35,498 nucleotides of DNA, taken from the NCBI GenBank assembly GCA_910592005.1, contig CAJVPP010000340.1:1-35498 (forward strand). The letters run 5' to 3'. The stretch is from Funneliformis mosseae. Taxonomy: Eukaryota; Glomeromycota; Glomeromycetes; Glomerales; Glomeraceae. Under the pieces are notes generated by a model. That model did not search any database, was not told the DNA's origin, and saw nothing but the letters and a program-made list of their open reading frames with translations. Every line of letters begins with the position of its first letter. Within the stretch, counting starts at the first letter, position 1. Below are positions 1 through 10,215 of the stretch, piece after piece. A program made the translations under genes and the position numbers.

Positions 1-110
1 ATATGAAAATCCAATCTAATCTAAATGGATTAGAAAATCCAATCCAATCCAATCTAATTGAATTTGTGAATACACCCATATAGTCCTTCGCTTACGCTCC
101 GGACTAATTA
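1..110. repeat. Short repeat sequence at the window edge
   Basis: The first 60 bases hold a run of CCAAT units (39-53, with another copy at 11-15) and a small perfect stem CTAATC/GATTAG. At about 80-106 there is an imperfect inverted repeat: TAGTCC and GGACTA flank a G+C-rich core (TTCGCTTACGCTCC), which stands out in this A+T-rich DNA. The look is of a dispersed repeat or element end. No coding potential was seen. Family identity is unknown. Confidence 0.4.
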
Positions 111-411
111 AATATATACATTAGTTTTTTATTAAATAGTATAAAGTTAAAATAAATTTTATATGAAATTCAATGTTCTTTATTTTTATTTCCCAAGTGC
201 AATCAATTTTAATAAATCAAATATCAAAGTTATACATAACTAAGAAAAGTATATTTAAATTGGTGAAACGATTGCAGGAACCTTAAGACGTTCAATAATA
301 AGAAAACTATACATTTGTTCAAGTTGTAAGTGATCAAGGTCATCATGTTAGACCTCACAACATATTCCCAAAAATGAATAATATATACAACATCCACTCG
401 AGTGGTTAATA
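111..411. other. Gene-free A+T-rich stretch
   Basis: No reading frame, hairpin or RNA gene could be supported here. It lies downstream of the minus-strand DUF4238 gene and probably holds its 3' untranslated region. Confidence 0.4.
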
Positions 412-1708
412 TTAATCAGGATTCTTATTCATCTCTCGTACATTCCAACTATATATCCAGTCGACCGCAATGTTTTTCCGAAGATGCAAGTCATCCTTGT
501 GAGTTCTGTTCAATTCCGTGAACAACTTCTTTTTCAAATTCGAAAAATCATGTTGTACACCAACAATCTTGTTTTTATGGTATTTGACAATTGTTTTATA
601 GAGGTACGAACAAGAAAGGAAAGTCAAAACTAAGTCGGAATTAACCTCATTGAGCAAGACAGAGTTTATGAGGTGAACGGTGACCGAATTGATTTTGACA
701 AAGGGAAAGGTAAATGTGTCGTTCGGCTGCATTTCGATACCCATGCTATTTAGGTTCATTTTAAATAAGTGAGCTCGCAATTCAAATAGGTCAGATCCGT
801 TGTATTTCGGTCGGTTATGTTCATTATATGGTTTATTGCCAGTGCCAACATATTTCGGAGTTGCTGATGGATGAGGAACGTTATCAAAAATCGAGCGATG
901 ACCAAAATGGTTATATAAATGGTCTGTTCCAACTTCTTTTCGAAACCCAGAAGGGCAGAGGACCAACACCAATTTTGGAGAAATGACGTAAAACGAATGG
1001 TAAGCATATTGAAATGGGAATTTCCCAAAAACCATCCCATTTACTCCTTCGAAGATTCCAAATCCGTTGCTGGTTATTATAAACTCGTCATTTTCACCAG
1101 CCTGCCAAATGATGAGAAAACTATCGATCATGCGATGCTTGAAGTCTTCCCTATCTAGGTCAAAGATTTTCTCGTTATCTTTCTAATATTTCGCGGATGT
1201 TCTGTAACCATACTTCTGCAGGTCTTTGTAAATTGTGCTGCTGCATAAAAGTTGTTACCATCAACTTTGTGGGGATATCAAATTTATCGTTAGCATACTG
1301 AAAATATCGCTGACTGTTTCGATAGTTCATAATGAAGATGAACTTGCGTAAATCTTCGAGATCTTTCCTAAGCAAAACGACCTGATTTTCCATTTGAGAT
1401 GTTTTCACAATATTTCGAATCGTCTCTGATACACTTCTTTCGAGTTTAGATAGTTTTGCTTCTACGTGCATCGCGTCTTCATTATTGATATCTTTGTACA
1501 TATTTGTTCTTCCATAGGTTTTACTAATAAAAGAGACGCGCAGTTGATCTTCCTCTCTAACGTAAGTTTGGATAAGCTCGACTTTCCTCTGACTTTTCTT
1601 TTTCTGCTGGTTTATGTTGCTCTCAAATATCCTCTCATAATTGTCAATAGCAAAGTTACGTAGAAGGAATCTCGGAATGTAGTGGTGGTATTGTTCTGTT
1701 TGTTCCAT
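412..1708 (-). pseudogene. DUF4238-family protein, frameshifted
   Basis: Two adjacent minus-strand frames form one DUF4238 protein of about 420 residues. The 5' frame (1708 to 1175) opens MEQTEQYHHYIPRFLLRNFA, where HHYIPRFLLRNF matches the family's N-terminal HYvPr..L.nF signature. It continues with a helical part (EAKLSKLE, LRKFIFIMNYRNSQRYF). It stops at TAA 1175-1177. The other frame is open from just upstream of that stop and continues directly (KDNEKIFDLDREDFKHRM, then WQAGENDEFIITSNGFGIFEG, the family's FiiSdNp-like stretch) to the stop at 412. Skipping one base near 1176-1190 (an A-rich stretch on the coding strand) joins them without losing residues. No GT..AG intron fits the gap. 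The family's biochemical role is unknown. This could be a true pseudogene or a sequencing indel. No introns are needed, unlike almost all neighbours. Confidence 0.75.
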
Positions 1709-2023
1709 TATATCGTATAAAGAATTGCTAATGAAAGGATTATATTTTTGTGAATGCGAAAACTTATCATTAAGTTCCCAATTTATTTACAATACAAAGT
1801 TAAAAAACAAGGGGAATCTTATTCTGTTCTGGTTTTAAAAACAAAAATTATATATGTAATACTGATCACATAAGGTTCAGAGATATGTAATACTGATATG
1901 ATTAATCCTAAGTCACATGATACCAGTAATTAATTGCGCATTTTCACTATGAATCCGAATAAATAAATGATCAACATACATAAATATTAATTGAATTTGA
2001 ATGTTCCGTTGATTATTTATCTA
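1709..2023. other. Divergent intergenic region
   Basis: A+T-rich spacer between the start of the DUF4238 gene (-) and the ribokinase (+), so it should carry both promoters. A near-direct duplication is visible at about 1855-1900 (ATATGTAATACTGAT occurs twice). No clear operator or RNA gene was seen. Confidence 0.4.
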
Positions 2024-3455
2024 ATGGAAGGGCCTAAAGTTTTGACATTTGGTTCTATCAATATTGTTAGTACAATACTCTGCTTTTGAAATTAGGTAAC
2101 TTTGAGAATAACTTCTGTTTGCTTTAAATTAATTAGGACGAGTTTTTCGAAGTTCCTCATATAGTTTCAAGTGGAGAAACTATAACGAGCAGTAAATATT
2201 CTCAAAAAGCTGGAGGAAAAGGTATATCATTCATTTTGTAATTTAATCTATACTTTCGTTATTGATTTTCTTTACACAATTTAGGTGCAAATCAATCAGT
2301 TGCTTTAGCAAAGGTTCCAAAGTTTGAATTTAAATGTTTTTTGATTACCAGATTTTGTGACGAAATTTCTCTAATAAAGAGTATTTTTCTAGGCGGGTGC
2401 ATTCGTATGGCATGCAGGGAAAATCGGACGTGATGGCACATGGATCAAGGAATATATGAAAGAATTTGGAGTTAAGGTGGATCATATAATTATTTCGGAA
2501 GATCAGGTATTTTGTAAAAAATAATAAAATAAAATTGAAGAAGGTGAATAATCTTTGTCTGACTTAAACTTTTTATTCTAGCCAACGGGACGCGCTTTTA
2601 TCCAAATTTCTCAAGAAACGCGAGATAATTCTATTGTTCTTCTTCCAGGAACAAATCACATGATTAGTTTGAACGAAGCAAGTAAAATTTTAGACCGGGA
2701 ATTTGGAATAGGAGATTGGGTTATTATGCAAAATGAAATTGGACAAATTGGAGGCGAAATTTTAAAACTCTGCAAGGAAAAAGGTACGCCATTTTCATGT
2801 CATATCAGCCTTGCTCTTTTCATTTCATATTCCTTTATATCTTTATATTTATATTTATATTTATATTTTTATATTTTTAGGGCTCACGATTGTTTTCAAT
2901 CCAGCACCAATTTCTGAAAATATCATCACAGTATTTTCATTTAATCTTGTAGATTATTTAATCGTTAATAAATTAGAAGCTTTTCAGCTTTATAAACAAA
3001 TAAGTGAATCGAATTGCGATGACAAAAATATTTCTGCACAGGATTTACTTACATTTATATCAAATGAGTATCAACAACTTATTGGAATAATCATCACTTT
3101 CGGAAGTGAAGGACTATACGCGTGGTATAGACCAGAACATAGAATGTTTAACCTTCCTGCATTTAAAACGGAAGTTTTGGATACGACAGGGGCAGGCGAT
3201 ACATTTGCAGGATATTTTATAACTTGTATAGTTCGAGAACTGAAAAATGATGGATCCATTCTTATCACAGATGTCAATTCTTCTATGAATTTACCAACAG
3301 CGGAAGGTTTTCTAAATGCATTGAAAGAGGCTACCGTCGCAGCAGGTCTGACTGTTAGTAGACTTGGCGCAATGGAAAGTATTCCTTCATTTAGTGATGT
3401 TCAAAGAAACAAAACCATTTTTGATATCGAACTACAGAAAAGAAAAATTATATGA
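2024..3455 (+). CDS. RBKS: Ribokinase (PfkB carbohydrate kinase family)
   Basis: Predicted to phosphorylate D-ribose to ribose 5-phosphate with ATP in the cytosol. Exons: 2024-2065, 2137-2221, 2285-2313, 2393-2506, 2582-2783, 2881-3455. All introns are GT..AG and all phases agree, giving 348 aa, the normal size for ribokinase. The N-terminus MEGPKVLTFGSINI is the first Rossmann strand with the N-D substrate site just after the first junction (INIDEF). PfkB signature 1 is QKAGGKGANQSVALAK. Signature 2 is DTTGAGDTFAGYF (residues about 258-270), with Asp264 as the expected catalytic base and GAGD as the anion hole. NPAP and the ITFGSEG strand are also typical. Intron 5 contains a TTTATA microsatellite (about 2840-2878). 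Other PfkB sugar or nucleoside kinases are possible, but GGKGANQ plus NPAP favours ribokinase. Confidence 0.93.
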
Positions 3456-3654
3456 TACTTAAAATCAATTCTCCCGCAGTCAAAATGGTGTTGGAATTAA
3501 GAAATCACGATTACATAATCTATTTAATAAGTTTACTTATATACTTTCTACTAAATTATCGAGCATTACTTCTGAAACCTTTTTTTTTTTTTTATAATAA
3601 TTAAAGTTGAGAAATTAAACTTTTTTTTAAATTGCATTTAGTTATGAGTCAATA

Positions 3655-3662
3655 TCACGTGA
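3655..3662. promoter_or_regulatory. TCACGTGA palindrome upstream of the ZCCHC8-like gene
   Basis: A perfect TCACGTGA palindrome (E-box/Cbf1-type core CACGTG) lies 91 bp before the ATG at 3754. Similar cores lie upstream of three other genes here. Assignment to a bHLH factor is from general knowledge; function is inferred. Confidence 0.4.
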
Positions 3663-3753
3663 TTGGTGTGATCTTGAGTGACGAAATAAATGCATAAAGA
3701 AACTTTTCTTCCAACAAATTCTTTTTCATTTCTTAGACATTCACATTGTTCTA

Positions 3754-5649
3754 ATGGAAGTCACTCAAGTACAAGAAAATTACTGCAAAGAAAATTATCC
3801 TTCATGGAATATGCTTGGTAATAATTTGCAACTCAAACCATTAAAGGATGCGAAATTTTCACTAAAAAATAAAATATTATCTTCAACACACGTGCAACCA
3901 CCATTGAAGTATACTCCATATGATTCAATCTTACCACAAAAAAGTCATGACTCTCAGGGTTATGATGGTTTATCAGATATCGAACCATTGGTACCTTTTA
4001 AAAAGGACACTATAATATATCTTGATCATAAAAGTACAAATGAAAAGGATAATAATAATAATGAGATAATAAGTGGGGAAGAAGAAGGAAAGAAAGACGA
4101 TGTGTTTGCGATAATAATTGATACCAGGAGTGATAATTATAAAAGTAAAGTTAAAAATGAAACATTGTTGAATTTTGATGATTATTATTTTATTAATGAG
4201 AATTCAATCATTTATGAAAGAGGTACCAATTGTATACTTAGTTACGAGGAAGTGGAACAAAATGATGACGATGAAATAAATAATCTTGATCACAACGTGG
4301 ACAAAAGGTATGAAAAATACCTCTTTTTTTTTTTTTTTGTTTCTTTTTTTTTTTTTAAAAAAAAAAAAAGATAATAATAAATAAATAAATGATTTGCTAA
4401 TTACTTTTATTAATAATGTTCTAGTTTAATAATATCAGTAAAAAAATGTTTTAATTGTTTGTCACCACATCATTCATATAACGATTGTCAATTACCTTTA
4501 AATCAAGAATTAATTAAAATAAACCGAGAAAAGTTTAATAGTATTGGTGGTCAACAACAATTTAATAGTAGATATTATATTGAATATGAAAAAGATCTTA
4601 TTTTTAATATTTTTTCCCCAGGCGTTATAAGTGATGCTTTAAAACATGCTTTAGGGATATTGGAAAGTGGTGATGAGCCTCCTTATTATAAGAGGATGAG
4701 AGTCTTTGGATATCCTCCTGGGTATTGGGGAGATAAAGTGGGTGATGGTAAATAAAGGAAAGATTTCATGCTTTTCTTTCTTTTTAAAAGGGATTGTTAA
4801 TCTTATATCTTTTTATATTTATATATAGATCCTCTGAAATCTAAAAAAGACAGATTATCTAAATTGGAATTAGAGAATTGGAATTCCGCAACATTAAAAA
4901 TTTATGGTGATGTTTCAACAGATGATGATTCTGACAATTCAGAGAATGAAAAAGATTCATCATCAGAAGTAGTGGAGAATTGTATCAATAACGACAAAAA
5001 TGACATTATAGATCAGGAAACCAAAAATACTCAGGAGCCTCAACAAGAAAAAAATAAGAAATTTCCATTAGTTTATTATCCCGGATTAGATTTAGATTTC
5101 TCCAAATTTGAAAAGACCAACAAGACTATTAGTAAAAGTAATTTAAATAATAATAATTTACCAAAATTTAATGTTGAAGGACATTCTGCATGGTACCCTA
5201 CTAATACCGAAGGTTATTATCAATATCATTGGACTATGCCTGATTGGTATAATAATGGATATTCGGGGAATGCATGCAATTTGTGGTATAATTACCAAGA
5301 GCCACCACATACAATTAATAACAATATAGAGCAACCACCGCCTCCCGGAACTACAAGTAATCTAGGACAACTTCAACAACCTCCTTCTTCTTGGATAATA
5401 AGTAGTTTAGAGACGTATCCTCCGCCTCCCGGGATAATACCTTTAGCTAGAACATTTAATGATTCTCAACAATCGCCTGTACATAATGCATCATTCTTGC
5501 CATGTCAGAATGTCCCATTTTCAATACCTTCTTTATCTGAACAAATACAGCAGAGATCTGAAGATCAAATTATGAAAAAAAGTAATCCATACAACAATAT
5601 CGAGATTCCGAATGTTGAAGAAGATATTGATATGGACCTTTCTGAATAA
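3754..5649 (+). CDS. ZCCHC8: ZCCHC8-like protein with CCHC zinc knuckle and PSP domain
   Basis: Likely a nuclear RNA-processing protein related to ZCCHC8, the scaffold of the NEXT complex that links the Mtr4 helicase to the RNA exosome. Exons: 3754-4307, 4425-4747, 4829-5649 (565 aa). The first junction joins in phase to give the zinc knuckle C193-F-N-C196-x4-H201-x4-C206. A PSP (proline-rich in spliceosome-associated) domain follows directly: PGVISDALKHALGI, then PPYYKRMRVFGYPPGYW (about residues 215-290). This CCHC-then-PSP order is the ZCCHC8 arrangement; SF3B2/Cus1 also has PSP but lacks the knuckle. The N-terminus is Asn/Lys/Asp-rich and low complexity. The C-terminus carries an acidic patch and two PPPPG motifs (near 5338 and 5420) that could bind a partner fold. 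Intron 1 contains a T13A13 snapback. The start is the first ATG of an open exon; an upstream exon is not excluded. Confidence 0.82.
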
Positions 5650-5888
5650 AGTGATTATTTTGAGAATATGAAGTTTTACTAAGCTTCAGAAAAGAACTTA
5701 TTAAATAAATAAGTAAATCCAACTTGTAAAGACTTTATTATTATTAATATATATTATTTTTTTTTTTTTCCTTGCATTGATGATTCTATATAAATATATT
5801 TTACGTATTTTATCGTGTATCGTTCATTAACTTAAAACATTTTGTAAATTTGTAAATAATATATAGAAAATAAAAATGTAAATAAAAT
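5650..5888. other. Convergent 3' intergenic region
   Basis: 239 bp between the stops of the ZCCHC8-like gene (+) and the succinate-CoA ligase gene (-). It contains poly-T (about 5757-5770) and AATAAA-like strings on both strands, fitting two 3' ends. Nothing else was seen. Confidence 0.4.
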
Positions 5889-7485
5889 TTAAGCTAATCC
5901 GACCTTTTCCATTTCCTAATTAATAAAAATATAAATTAGATAAATTAAATTTAAATTAATAAAAAAAAAAAAATAACAAACATTTCTTACTTCTCTTAAA
6001 TGAATGCCAAGTCTGGCGGGACTCTTTGATACAACTACTCCGGCATTTTCTAATGCTTTGATTTTATCAGTGGCACCACCTTTACCACCAGCTATAATAG
6101 CTCCTGCATGTCCCATTCTACGACCTGGTGGTGCAGTTAATCCTGCAATAAAAGATACTACAGGTTTTGGTTGATTACGAGTCATATTATGCTGTTTCAA
6201 ATATTCTGCTGCTTCTTCTTCAGCAGTTCCACCAATTTCTCCAATCAATATGATACCTAAATACGAGAGAAAATGATATTGATCTTGTAAAAATAAAATT
6301 CTTATATAAAATTCTTTTTCTTTTATTAAATGCAAACCTTTCGTATTTTCGTCTTCCAAGAATAATTTTAAGCAGTCTACAAAGTTAGTTCCATTAAATG
6401 GATCACCTCCAATACCCACACATAAAGTCTGTCCAAGATTTACTTGGGTTGTTTGATTGACGGCTTCATAAGTTAAAGTTCCTGAACGCGAAACGATACC
6501 AACCTTACCTTTTTGATGAATATGACCTGGCATAATTCCTATTTTACACGCTTCTGGTGCAATAATACCAGGGCAATTTGGTCCTATAAGGCGTGTTTTA
6601 TTTTGAGATTTCAATGCTTTCACAACCTATCATTTTTTTTTTCACTCGAGTTAATATAATTTACGTAATAATATATTTTAAAAAGTATACAATGCACCTT
6701 GACCATATCGCGTTGTGGAATTCCTTCAGTGATAGTAACGATCAAAGGAATTTCGGCTTCAATACTTTCCAAAATTGCTGCAGCCGCAGCTGGTGGTGGC
6801 ACGTAAATTACTGTAGCATCCGGTTTTATTTCTTTAGCTGCCTAATCAAACAATAATATTATTAACTACAACACAGAATCTTTTAATAAGATAAAAAAAA
6901 AAAAATTCTTAAATAATTTCCCATCATTACTTACTTCCTTTACAGTATTGAAAACTGGTAATCCCAAATGAGTTTGTCCACCTTTTTTGGGTGAAATACC
7001 ACCTACCATATTAGTACCGTAAGCAATTGCTTGTTCTGAATGGAAGGTTCCCTATTGATAGTATTCATACGAGAAAGCAAAAAACCAATCAAATTAATTT
7101 AAAAGCCTGAATTCGATCATAAATATCAATTATAGTGAATCAATTTCAAAATTAGAATTTGTTTGAAACGCGTTATTACAATTCGCGAACCTTTTTAATC
7201 TGACAGCAAAAACAATTAGTACCAAAAAAATAGCTCTAACCTGCTTTCCGGTAAACCCTTGGCATATAACACGAGTGTCTTTAGTTATAAGCATATTTTT
7301 AACGGTATCTTCATAGCTAACAGCCCGAACAGCACTATAAGTAAAGCCTCTTTGTAATGCTAAAAAAAAATATTGCTCCAAATTAATATCACAGTGCCTG
7401 CATTACGTAAAGAATGTATCATTAACTTACTGGGCTGCAACTTTGGTTTTATTGAACGAAAGAGTGAATTCTTTAAGCTGATCAT
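5889..7485 (-). CDS. LSC1: Succinate-CoA ligase [ADP/GDP-forming] subunit alpha, mitochondrial
   Basis: TCA-cycle enzyme subunit: binds CoA and carries the phospho-histidine in succinyl-CoA + NDP + Pi = succinate + CoA + NTP, in the mitochondrial matrix with the beta subunit. Exons in coding order: 7431-7485, 7241-7359, 6935-7051, 6698-6841, 6338-6626, 5991-6256, 5889-5915. Phases agree and give 338 aa, the family length. Residues 1-18 ([18 protein letters not shown]) look like a matrix targeting peptide. The CoA-binding fold shows [14 protein letters not shown] and [18 protein letters not shown]. Further motifs are [27 protein letters not shown] [32 protein letters not shown] and [10 protein letters not shown] with the catalytic His291. 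The last exon codes only nine codons including the stop. The 81-nt intron 6257-6337 is in frame and lacks a stop. Confidence 0.96.
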
Positions 7486-7816
7486 TTTCAAATATTTAAA
7501 ACAAAATTTTCAAAGTTCACGGATATCTTCTATCCAATTTTCAGATAAACTAGATATATATCCGAAATAAGATATTTGAGATTTTGAAAGGTTCAACTAT
7601 TGAGATCCGTTATATTCCGAGAATCCAATATAAATAAAAATTTTTTTTTAAAAGCAACTAGGCCTCTCATAATCCACGTGACTTCAATAATTTATCATCT
7701 GTGTCACATCTCTTACGTTTTTCATTACTTATAAAAGTGAAAAATTACAAATGTTACTAATCTTAATTATGATCTTATTTTGATCATCTTTTTTTTTTAA
7801 AAAAAAGAATTTAGAA
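7486..7816. other. Upstream region of LSC1
   Basis: Promoter side of the minus-strand LSC1 gene. It includes the CACGTG core at 7675-7680 and a T10A8 snapback (7789-7806). No reading frame was supported. Confidence 0.4.
7675..7680. promoter_or_regulatory. CACGTG core upstream of LSC1
   Basis: CCACGTGA context, 190 bp upstream of the LSC1 ATG at 7485. A candidate bHLH-type site by motif only. Confidence 0.35.
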
Positions 7817-7966
7817 ATGTTTAAATTTTGTAACAATGTTATCAATAAAATCCCATCAAGACAAGCTTGTTTGATCGCCCTTGATGATCGCGATCAGCGA
7901 TCAACCATGATAATGTGGACTTTAAAGAATAAACATTACACGAGTATTGTGCAATTGAAAACTTAA
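7817..7966 (+). CDS. Possible 49-aa small ORF
   Basis: An ATG frame of 49 codons begins MFKFCNNVINKIPSRQ and ends at TAA 7964-7966. It has no recognised domain, and part of it is made of the palindromic TGATCGC cluster at 7871-7904. That makes chance or a regulatory role as likely as coding. It could also be the first exon of a longer gene, but I found no convincing continuation. Confidence 0.15.
   Translation: MFKFCNNVINKIPSRQACLIALDDRDQRSTMIMWTLKNKHYTSIVQLKT
7871..7904. repeat. Nested palindrome built from TGATCGC units
   Basis: Outer arms TTGATCGC (7871-7878) and GCGATCAA (7897-7904) are perfect reverse complements. Between them lies the perfect 12-bp palindrome TGATCGCGATCA (7885-7896). 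The heptamer TGATCGC is therefore present four times in 34 bp, twice on each strand. The segment is clearly more G+C-rich than its surroundings. Confidence 0.7.
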
Positions 7967-9329
7967 ATCAAAGAAATTAAAATTTACCGCGCCAATAGAA
8001 ACTTTATTTACATTATAATAATTTTAAAAAAGCATGGAAACTTTATTTAATTATACATATTTATCTATTACATTAACAATACCATAATTATACGAGGACA
8101 ATTGTACAACTCATATGACAAGACCAAAGATCAGAAAGCAATAAATAAAATCAACTTACGACGGTAGTGGCTTGTTGAATCGAGAAGCCAGAACGATTAT
8201 TAATCCATAAGAGTAGTGCGGCAGAGAATTGATAGAATCTATCACACCTGTATGATAGATTTTGAAAATTTCTTTGAAAATTTCAAAATCAGATCACACA
8301 CATAGCGAAGGCAAAGATAAAACGCCAAACTATTTGAAGGCCAAATCCAAATCAAAAGAAAAAAATTTTCTTCTGATTAGACGCAATATAAAGGTTTGAA
8401 ACTTTAAATGCGATTCTTATAAATCAAGATTATTGAAATATTAGAAGATCGTGCAAGAGGCATGACAGGCCTTGTGACTAATTTTATCGGTCTCGAGTAC
8501 CAATATGATTGGTCCGTAAGGGAAGCATAGCTAATTCCACATCAAAGAAGAAGCAGATCCCTCACCAAGGTTACCGTCAAGCCTCCATACCTTCAGCTTG
8601 GTAGCGAAACTTGGCGCACTGCCAGATCTCTGCTAGTTATCAGCTAGTAATTAAACCCACTCCCAGCTATGCCCCAGCCCACACTCTTTCCCGCCCGTTT
8701 GCTATTTGATAAAAAAAAAAACGTACATATATATTATTAATAAAAATAAAAAAAAAAAAATGTATACACACGTCCTTGCTGGCGTTTCTAAATAACATAA
8801 AAAAATATTAAACGTTAATAAAGTTCGTCAATAAAACAGTATTTTTTTTTTTTTTTTTTGTCTTGTCAATATGAGTTGTAGAAAAGAAGCTCGAAACTTT
8901 TTGATACGTAATAAATATAAGTAGTTGACGTTTATGAAGATCATTTCTATATGCATATATGATGTCGATCTACAGAAAAAAATTTTTATAATATTTGTTC
9001 TAACATAACGAAGCATTAAAAAAAATTTTTCGTTGAGGGTTGTAACATATGATGATGCTATGAGAAAAATATCCATACTTAGCTTGAACAGGCTATTATC
9101 ACGCACCTATCGACATAACCCTCTACCTTTAACTAATACAGTATATATTGATATATAACTTATTTTTCCCTATACAAGAACGCGTGAATTTTAATCGTGC
9201 ATGCGTCATCAATTGTAACTTCGATATGATTGGTTACTTTTTTTTTTTTCATTTCAATTTAACCAGAATACTGATTGATTAAAAAAGAAAATTTTTTTCA
9301 TCACTTTTCTTTTTACACGTCTAATCAAA
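7967..9329. other. Gene-poor region with a G+C-richer island
   Basis: No confident gene. From about 8450 to 8705 the sequence is much richer in G+C than the rest of the window, has no long frame, and is followed on the plus strand by a short A run (about 8710-8720). This fits a non-coding RNA gene or a short retroposed element. A possible minus-strand exon pair lies at 8160-8247 and 8068-8109 (see findings). The minus-strand frame around 8828-9106 has no recognisable protein character. Confidence 0.35.
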
Positions 9330-9923
9330 ATGTCAAAATTCATACAAAGAAATATTTCGTTACTTCAAAAATCAATGGTGTCAAATAATTTTATTCGTCA
9401 AAGAATTTTTGTACCTAGTAATAACAATACTTTCTTTAGTAAAACTATTGGAATGAGGATTTTACCAACATTAACCATGGTACAATATATAACTCATTTT
9501 TTTTTTTGCTCATATTGTCATGTAAATCTTTTTGTATATATAAATAATTTATTTTTGTTAAAGGTTCAAGAATTGAGAAGACGTAATATTTATGGACAAC
9601 GAAATTTGAATTATGGAGTTGATAATAGTAGACCTGGTGATTGGATTTGTAAAGGTTGTGGTTATAATAATTTCTCTTTTAGAAGTTCATGTAAGAATTG
9701 TGGTGAAAAACCAGAAGTTCGTAATGTTGCAGAAGGCGATTGGGTATGCCCCAATTGTGACTTTTATAATTTTCGATCTAGAACAGTTTGTTTTAAATGT
9801 GAGACTCCTTCCCCTAATCCTCCTATTGAAGTAGAAGGTGATTGGACATGTCCAAATTGTAAATTTCTTAATTTTAAATCTAGAATAACTTGTTTCAAAT
9901 GTGATACGGCTTCCCCTAATTAA
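9330..9923 (+). CDS. Triple RanBP2-type zinc-finger protein, probably mitochondrial
   Basis: Exons 9330-9479 and 9564-9923 give 169 aa. Three RanBP2-type fingers (W-x-C-x2-C-x10-C-x2-C) follow each other: W77/C79/C82/C93/C96, W110/C112/C115/C126/C129 and W144/C146/C149/C160/C163. Each keeps the Asn (N-F) and most the Arg before the third Cys that single-strand RNA-binding members of this family use. The N-terminus (MSKFIQRNISLLQKS, then NNFIRQRIF) is basic, hydroxylated and free of acidic residues, like a matrix targeting signal. A role in organellar RNA binding is inferred, by analogy with RanBP2-finger proteins of plant organelles. The 84-nt intron (GTACAA..AAAG) is a multiple of three and contains no stop, so an unspliced mRNA would encode 28 extra, mostly hydrophobic residues. 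I prefer splicing because the insert is low complexity and T-rich. Confidence 0.8.
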   Translation: MSKFIQRNISLLQKSMVSNNFIRQRIFVPSNNNTFFSKTIGMRILPTLTMVQYITHFFFCSYCHVNLFVYINNLFLLKVQELRRRNIYGQRNLNYGVDNSRPGDWICKGCGYNNFSFRSSCKNCGEKPEVRNVAEGDWVCPNCDFYNFRSRTVCFKCETPSPNPPIEVEGDWTCPNCKFLNFKSRITCFKCDTASPN

Positions 9924-10173
9924 AAAAAATCGAAGACAACTTTCTGTCGCGAAGAAATATACTCAAAGCATTCAAAGGGAGGGAATTTAGATGGGAATTG
10001 GATCATTGTTCACTATTTAGCATTCCAACACTTTACTTTTACACCTTTTTTCCTTTATTAAAATTAGGAAAATCATTCATTGAAACTTTATTCCTCTTGC
10101 TGAAAATTAAAATTATTATATTAAAACGCGTATATGAATACCTGTCCGTATCTTACTTTAAAGCATTACCCAC

Positions 10174-10195
10174 TTTTTTTTTTTTAAAAAAAAAA
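10174..10195. other. T12A10 snapback between convergent genes
   Basis: Twelve T followed directly by ten A, in the 292-bp gap between the ends of the zinc-finger gene (+) and the twin-CX3C gene (-). It could act in 3' end formation for either strand or be a slippage product. Role inferred. Confidence 0.35.
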
Positions 10196-10215
10196 GAAGT
10201 TTAATTCTATCCGCT

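Noticed and set aside
1132..1174. Short intron joining the two DUF4238 frames
   Set aside because: No GT..AG pair in the gap; the frames overlap and need a one-base shift instead.
2840..2878. TTTATA tandem repeat as a functional array
   Set aside because: A simple microsatellite within a ribokinase intron.
8828..9106. Minus-strand frame of 92 codons
   Set aside because: Ends in a poly-Lys tract made by a T run; no recognisable character.
9998..10204. Plus-strand frame after the zinc-finger gene
   Set aside because: Lies in the convergent 3' region and ends in the T12A10 tract; no protein character.
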